In this document: one piece after another, positions 41,817 through 43,954 of the stretch | How positions within the stretch are numbered: position 1 is the stretch's first letter | Layout of the letters: the number at the start of each line of letters is the position of its first letter | NCBI RefSeq assembly: GCF_026719745.1 | Contig: NZ_JAPPRQ010000040.1 | Location: forward strand, 1 to 43,954 | Length of the DNA: 43,954 nucleotides | Source: Clostridium sp. ZS2-4 | GTDB lineage: Bacteria; Bacillota; Clostridia; Clostridiales; Clostridiaceae | Direction of reading: 5' to 3' | The notes under the pieces: model-generated | Seen by the model: only the letters and a program-made list of their open reading frames with translations | The model's database searches: none | What the model was told of the DNA's origin: nothing | Position numbers and translations under genes: made by a program

Positions 41817-42530
41817 ATGGATACTTTACAAAAGTTGATTAGATTAGAGGAGAACTATAGAAAAATTGAAGAAGGAAATAAGATAGTGAAAGATGATACA
41901 GATATGAACATGCTAAAGAAAATGAAAAATGATTTTGAAAGATTAAAAGCAAAGTATTTAGAAAAAAAGGAACAAATTCAAGAGATAAAAAGTGAATATA
42001 TAAAAATCAGCAGTAAAATTAACAGTGAGAAAACAGAAATGGAAGATATACAAAATAAATTGTACAATGAGTATGGTAGTGATGTAAGAATGATCGAAAA
42101 ATGTGAAAAGCAAATAGAAAATCATAAAACTGCAATAAAAGAAATGGAATATAATTCTATAGAAATCTTGGAAAAAGAAGAGAAACTTAAGCTGCAAATA
42201 GAAAATTCAAGACAGGAGCTTGTTAATTTAAAGAATAATTTTCAAGAATATAAAGAGAGTAGTACAAATAGAATTATGCAGGCAAATAAAAATATTAAAG
42301 AGGCTGAAAAGGCTATAGCTATATTAGAAAGTGAGCTGCCAGAAAAAATGTTGTTGGAATATAAGTCAATAAGGAAAGCTAAAAATAGTGCTGTGGTTCC
42401 AGTAAGGAATGAAGTATGTGGTGGATGTAAAATAAAGCTTTCGGCAATTACAATAAGCCAATTGAATAAGAATAAAGAAGTAATTTATTGTGATAACTGT
42501 GGAAGAATAGTATATTTGCCAGAAAAATAA
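41817..42530 (+). CDS. CdsZ-like coiled-coil protein with C-terminal zinc ribbon
   Basis: 237 residues. Long coiled coil (about 5-185, Lys/Glu heptads such as RLKAKYLEKKEQIQEIKSEY) followed by a C4 zinc ribbon: EVCGGCKIKLSA and IYCDNCGRIVYLPE. Matches the C4-type zinc ribbon family downstream of nif3 in many bacteria (CdsZ/Cj0735-type). Function unsettled; involvement in ribosome or RNA-linked processes is suggested only by similar neighbours. Start ATG 41817 rather than 41811, because AGGAGGA ends at 41810. It is immediately followed by rnpB. Confidence 0.9.
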   Translation: MDTLQKLIRLEENYRKIEEGNKIVKDDTDMNMLKKMKNDFERLKAKYLEKKEQIQEIKSEYIKISSKINSEKTEMEDIQNKLYNEYGSDVRMIEKCEKQIENHKTAIKEMEYNSIEILEKEEKLKLQIENSRQELVNLKNNFQEYKESSTNRIMQANKNIKEAEKAIAILESELPEKMLLEYKSIRKAKNSAVVPVRNEVCGGCKIKLSAITISQLNKNKEVIYCDNCGRIVYLPEK

Positions 42531-42532
42531 AT

Positions 42533-42561
42533 TTGATTTTTCCTTTGTAGTATGTTAATAT
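42533..42561 (+). promoter_or_regulatory. rnpB promoter
   Basis: TTGATT (42533-42538), 17 bases, TAATAT (42556-42561). Predicts a start at about 42568, which agrees with the first base of P1 (42569). Confidence 0.7.
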
Positions 42562-42568
42562 AGTATCT

Positions 42569-42916
42569 GCGAGTAAGCCAGATGGTCGCTGCTGCAGATT
42601 ATGCAGGAGAGGAAAGTCCGAGCTCCATAGGGCAGGGTGCTGGGTAATACCCAGTGGAGGCAACTCTAAGGAAAGTGCAACAGAGATATACCGCCAAAGT
42701 TTACTTTGGTAAGGGTGGAAAGGTGAGGTAAGAGCTCACCAGCGCAATGGCGACTTTGCGGCTATGTAAACCCCACTTGGAGCAAGATCGAATAGAGGGA
42801 CTTATGGGGCTGCCCGTTCCGTCCCCGGGTAAGATCGCTTGAGCCTACTGGTAACAGTAGGCCTAGATAGATGACCGTTTAACACAGAACTCGGCTTATA
42901 GGCTTGGTCGCACATT
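42569..42916 (+). ncRNA. rnpB: RNase P RNA (class A type)
   Basis: Catalytic RNA that removes the 5' leader of pre-tRNA. The P1 helix pairs GCGAGTAAGCC (42569-42579) with GGCTTGGTCGC (42901-42911). Conserved core segments are present: GAGGAAAGTCCGAGCTCC with CATAGGGCAGGGTGCTGGG (P4 region, CR I), and AGATAGATGACCG followed by ACACAGAACTCGGCTTATA (CR IV-V). The layout, with AAAGTGCAACAGAGA near the middle and a P15-P17-like region (GGCTGCCCGTTCCGTCCCCGGG), fits the ancestral class A fold. The exact 3' end is estimated. Confidence 0.97.
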
Positions 42917-42922
42917 ATAAAT

Positions 42923-42950
42923 ACTACCTTTCGGGGTAGTTATTTTGTTT
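42923..42950 (+). terminator. rnpB terminator
   Basis: ACTACC (42923-42928) / GGTAGT (42935-42940) with a TTTCGG loop (tetraloop-like), then T-rich TATTTTGTTTTTT. It lies at the 3' end of the RNA. Confidence 0.75.
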
Positions 42951-42956
42951 TTTGCT

Positions 42957-43309
42957 ACTATACAGTAAAAGGACAGTATTCAATAAAAAACCTTATGGTT
43001 AACATTAAATTTCTTGAATACATACCCTTTTGAGATTTGTTGTTTCAGCCATTCCTTTTTCTTCAAGTATCCTTCAATACATTTTTTAATTGATAAGACA
43101 GTTTCACAGGTCAGGAATTTGAAGAATAAGGGGATTGAGCAGTTGAAGAAAAATGTAAATAAAGATTAGAAGGAAAGATATTTCTATAAAAATAACTCTA
43201 GGTATTAGGTATTTAGGGTTATTTTCGTTAAATAATATACATTATTTTACTATAATGGGATTTAATATGATATAATTTCATTGGGATGGTGGTGCCACAT
43301 ATAAAGAAG
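42957..43309. other. Gene-poor gap with coding debris
   Basis: Nothing intact. On the plus strand, 43101-43169 reads VSQVRNLKNKGIEQLKKNV then NKD and a stop, with no start; the wording resembles a helix-turn-helix, for example a sigma-70 region 4 tail. On the minus strand, 43114-42980 is an open frame of about 45 codons that ends in a stop and contains CIEGYLKKKEWLKQQ then ISKGYVFKKF. They meet near 43110. Both look like remnants of different genes, so I consider the stretch eroded. Possible promoters: TATAAT 43251-43256 and TGa-TATAAT 43268-43276. Confidence 0.4.
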
Positions 43310-43328
43310 ATGCGTAGCAAATATGATA
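43310..43328 (+). repeat. 19-nt direct repeat, copy 1
   Basis: ATGCGTAGCAAATATGATA, identical to 43831-43849. As a frame it reads MRSKYD and continues to a stop (43310-43357, 15 residues), so it may be the first codons of a lost gene rather than a regulatory element. 50 bases before the start of the gene at 43378. Confidence 0.75.
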
Positions 43329-43377
43329 AAATTATACAATATGACCAATTGATTTAAAAATAAAGGAGATATAAGCT

Positions 43378-43674
43378 ATGAATAACACAGATATTTTTGC
43401 AATTACAATAGGACTAATATCATTAATGGTCATATCAACTGGTATTAGTCAGTTGCGAAATGATATTGCACGTATGAATACAACTTTAGATAAGATTGCT
43501 AAACAACTTGGAGTGCCTGACACAATCATAGAAAATATAGATAATGAGTTGAAAAGTCTTATTTCACAAGGTAAAAAGATTAAAGTAATTAAAAGATATA
43601 GAATGGTTACTGGACTTGGTTTGAAGGAATCTAAAGAATATATTGATTCCTTAAGTGAACAGGAATTAATATAG
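43378..43674 (+). CDS. Small membrane protein with an L7/L12 C-terminal-like tail
   Basis: 98 residues. One N-terminal membrane segment (about 5-25, IFAITIGLISLMVISTGISQL), a short amphipathic linker (RNDIARMNTTLDKIAKQLG), and a tail GKKIKVIKRYRMVTGLGLKESKEYIDSLSE that resembles the C-terminal domain of ribosomal protein L7/L12 ([23 protein letters not shown] pattern). Start ATG 43378 follows AAAGGAGAT. Similar short proteins occur in clostridial genomes; function unknown. The tail in ribosomal L7/L12 recruits translation factors, but a membrane-tethered version need not do this. Confidence 0.75.
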   Translation: MNNTDIFAITIGLISLMVISTGISQLRNDIARMNTTLDKIAKQLGVPDTIIENIDNELKSLISQGKKIKVIKRYRMVTGLGLKESKEYIDSLSEQELI

Positions 43675-43712
43675 GTGAATTTAGAACTATATAGTGAATA
43701 ATTGTAAATATA

Positions 43713-43796
43713 TTGAAAGGAGATAAAAGTATTCCTGGAGATATTGGCATTATCATAGGTCTTTTAATTGCATTCATATCCCATATTTTGAAGTGA
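43713..43796 (+). CDS. Possible 21-27 residue hydrophobic peptide
   Basis: An open frame gives IPGDIGIIIGLLIAFISHIL with K and TGA at 43794-43796: mostly a single membrane helix. The start could be TTG 43713 (27 residues, ribosome binding site weak) or ATT 43731, seven bases after AAAGGAGA, which would give 21 residues. Too short for certainty. Could be a membrane peptide or part of the following gene's leader. Confidence 0.3.
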   Translation: MKGDKSIPGDIGIIIGLLIAFISHILK

Positions 43797-43830
43797 GTGT
43801 AATATATAATTAAGTCATAGTATAAATAAA

Positions 43831-43849
43831 ATGCGTAGCAAATATGATA
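43831..43849 (+). repeat. 19-nt direct repeat, copy 2
   Basis: ATGCGTAGCAAATATGATA, identical to 43310-43328. Here the frame reads MRSKYDIYGGSI and continues in frame into the ATG at 43867. It lies just before the ribosome binding site of the flavodoxin-like gene. Confidence 0.75.
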
Positions 43850-43866
43850 TTTATGGAGGTAGTATA

Positions 43867-43954
43867 ATGAAAGTATTGGGGATAGTAGGGAGTAGAAGAA
43901 AAAATGGTAATACAGCATATTTGGTACAGCAAGCACTAGATGCAATTAAATGCA
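43867..43954 (+). CDS. Flavodoxin-fold NAD(P)H-dependent oxidoreductase, N-terminal fragment
   Basis: The first 29 residues are visible, cut by the window edge: KVLGIVGSRRKNGNTAYLVQ matches the NADPH-dependent FMN reductase family, in which GSxRxNGNT binds the FMN phosphate. The ribosome binding site TGGAGGT precedes ATG 43867. The frame is also open upstream through the 19-nt repeat (ATG 43831), which would add 12 residues (MRSKYD start). I prefer 43867 because of the ribosome binding site and the family start. Confidence 0.8.
   Translation, partial: MKVLGIVGSRRKNGNTAYLVQQALDAIKC

Noticed and set aside
42569-42916. Coding potential within rnpB
   Set aside because: The region is higher in GC than its surroundings and folds as RNase P RNA; no coding frame is needed.
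43631-43945. 104-codon frame on the minus strand
   Set aside because: No ribosome binding site, opposite to three better features; composition is that of a shadow frame.

Overview
The window is AT-rich chromosomal DNA from an endospore-forming Clostridium-like Firmicute. Evidence: strong AGGAGG-type ribosome binding sites, typical clostridial codon use, sporulation genes (gpr, spoIIP, yqfC, yqfD, a CotS-like coat kinase fold), a class A RNase P RNA, and the classic Firmicute gene order from holA and rpsT through the dnaK region to dnaG-sigA. I do not name a species.

Layout. (1) 1-1600 is a poor, eroded stretch: the tail of an Rpn/PD-(D/E)XK putative transposase, about 1 kb without a convincing gene, then a 96-residue hypothetical protein behind a promoter with a perfect 21-nt dyad. 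(2) 1740-7080 holds a P-type ATPase-like protein with several broken signature motifs, an 87-residue unknown protein, a short ComEC and HolA. (3) Convergent rpsT follows, then gpr and spoIIP with candidate sporulation promoters and a small exported-type protein. (4) 10371-18577: lepA with a long leader, hemW, and the CIRCE-controlled hrcA-grpE-dnaK-dnaJ heat-shock cluster. (5) 18621-22147: prmA, rsmE, mtaB and a HIT protein. (6) 22183-30301: rpsU, a wrecked remnant of yqeY, yqfC-yqfD, pgpH, ybeY, a DgkA-PAP2 fusion, era, recO and a UBA-like/DUF4342 protein. (7) 30502-36155: a CcpN-like regulator directly before ppdK, a convergent CotS-family gene and dgt. (8) 36349-42956: dnaG-rpoD, a PH-like membrane protein, trmK, nif3, a zinc-ribbon coiled-coil protein (CdsZ-like) and rnpB. 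(9) 42957-43954 is again accessory: gene debris, a membrane protein with an L7/L12 C-terminal-like tail, a possible tiny membrane peptide, and the start of a flavodoxin-fold oxidoreductase, with a 19-nt direct repeat around them.

Most of the window is housekeeping (translation quality, ribosome and tRNA modification, chaperones, replication, sigma factor, sporulation). The points I find most worth a second look are the motif-poor P-type ATPase; three places where a gene's ribosome binding site is buried in a stem, two of them terminator-like; the yqeY pseudogene; and several genes whose best-supported start is ATT or CTG rather than ATG/GTG/TTG. I found no CRISPR array, complete insertion sequence, tRNA or rRNA. 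No database search was possible; family names rest on motif and neighbourhood recognition.
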